NCBI GenBank assembly: GCA_030141605.1
Contig: JAQGDQ010000524.1
Coordinates: forward strand, 1 to 25,000
Direction of reading: 5' to 3'
Source: Tubiluchus corallicola
Lineage: Eukaryota > Priapulida > Priapulimorpha > Priapulimorphida > Tubiluchidae
Length of the DNA: 25,000 bases
Below are positions 24,525-25,000 of the stretch, piece after piece. Below the pieces are notes generated by a model, which saw nothing but the letters and a program-made list of their open reading frames with translations, searched no databases and was not told the DNA's origin. Numbering within the stretch: position 1 is the first letter of the stretch; each line of letters opens with the position of its first letter. The position numbers and the translations under genes were made by a program.

Positions 24525-24925
24525 AACTGATGATTGTACAATACATTGTTTAATGTCACAATGAAATACGTGCAGTACATTGTTTTATTGTCACAACGAA
24601 ATATCTACAGCCCATTGTTGTTTTGTTTCAACTGAAGATTGTACAATACATCGTTTATTGCCACAATGAAATAGGTACAGTTTATTTTTTATTGTTACAA
24701 CTGAAGATTGTACAGTACATCATTTATTGTCAAAACGAAATATGTACAGTACATTTTTTTATTGTTACAACTGAAGATTGTACAGTACAGTGTTTATTGT
24801 CGCAATGAAATACATACTGTACATTCTTTTATTGTTATAACTGAAGATTGCCCAGTACCATTGTTTATTGTCACAATGAAATACGTACAGTACATTGTTT
24901 TACTGTACCAACAGAAGCTTGACCA
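24525..24925. repeat. 35/70-bp minisatellite, inverted relative to the intron array
   Basis: About eleven 35-bp units alternate between two variants, giving a 69-70-bp higher-order period (GAAGATTG at 24634, 24703, 24773, 24843). ATTGTCACAACGAAATATCT matches the reverse complement of the intron unit (ATTGTTACAATGAAATATCT). Confidence 0.92.
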
Positions 24926-24981
24926 GTGTACTTTAATCGAAACATAAAGTACAGCATTTTGTTGTTGATTTTAATGAATAC

Positions 24982-24987
24982 AATAAA
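24982..24987 (+). terminator. Distal polyadenylation signal AATAAA
   Basis: AATAAA in CAATAAAAAT at the window edge. If used, the 35-bp array would lie in the 3' UTR. Confidence 0.4.
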
Positions 24988-25000
24988 AATATTCATCTTA

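Overview
This is an animal nuclear genomic window. It is AT-rich and crowded with microsatellites, minisatellites and small transposable-element copies. It holds three spliced protein genes, each with GT-AG introns and each encoding a secreted product. The best taxonomic clue is the first gene, an oxytocin/vasopressin-neurophysin prohormone whose nonapeptide reads CFITNCPPG-G-KR. From general family knowledge, a Phe2-Ile3-Thr4 nonapeptide with Pro8 fits an arthropod-like (for example crustacean) peptide better than a mollusc, annelid or vertebrate one. That placement is inference; no species can be named from the sequence.

Layout. Bases 1-1876 hold a possible promoter and non-coding leader, a broken LINE reverse-transcriptase fragment (minus strand) and a fold-back repeat. 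The prohormone gene runs on the plus strand from 1877 to 7442 in three coding exons (1877-2011, 4649-4853, 7300-7442), with the same exon logic as vertebrate oxytocin/vasopressin genes. Its introns carry microsatellites, one copy of a ~600-bp interspersed repeat and a 603-bp piggyBac-like MITE (TTAA duplications) ending 42 bp before exon 3. Bases 7517-12600 are non-coding. They contain an inverted pair of repeat copies, one split by a 373-bp pogo/Tigger-like MITE while the other keeps the matching empty site, plus a long TA/TTACA array and duplicated GAT arrays. A ~215-bp fold-back lies at 12220-12434.

The second gene is on the minus strand (16399 to 12651). It encodes a 540-residue secreted Gly-Tyr-Ser-rich structural-type protein. 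Its signal peptide is split by an intron, and that intron has a tandem array near each end and a second copy of the ~600-bp repeat between them. Bases 16413-22740 are mostly repeats: CTTT, AAT and CA arrays, a third copy of the ~600-bp repeat, and 57-bp and 104-bp satellites. They also hold an unidentified frameshifted coding-like relic at 17676-18057.

The third gene is on the plus strand (22838-24287) behind a TATA box. It encodes a 152-residue secreted, Ala/Glu-rich, extremely acidic protein. Its intron and its downstream sequence carry the same 35-bp minisatellite in opposite orientations, bracketing the main coding exon.

The three genes show no sign of belonging to one pathway. All are secreted products, and each has a splice-acceptor-like AG within 5-13 nt of its start codon, which raises the possibility of 5'-UTR introns or spliced-leader trans-splicing. 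Most long open frames in the window are translations of simple repeats and are not genes.
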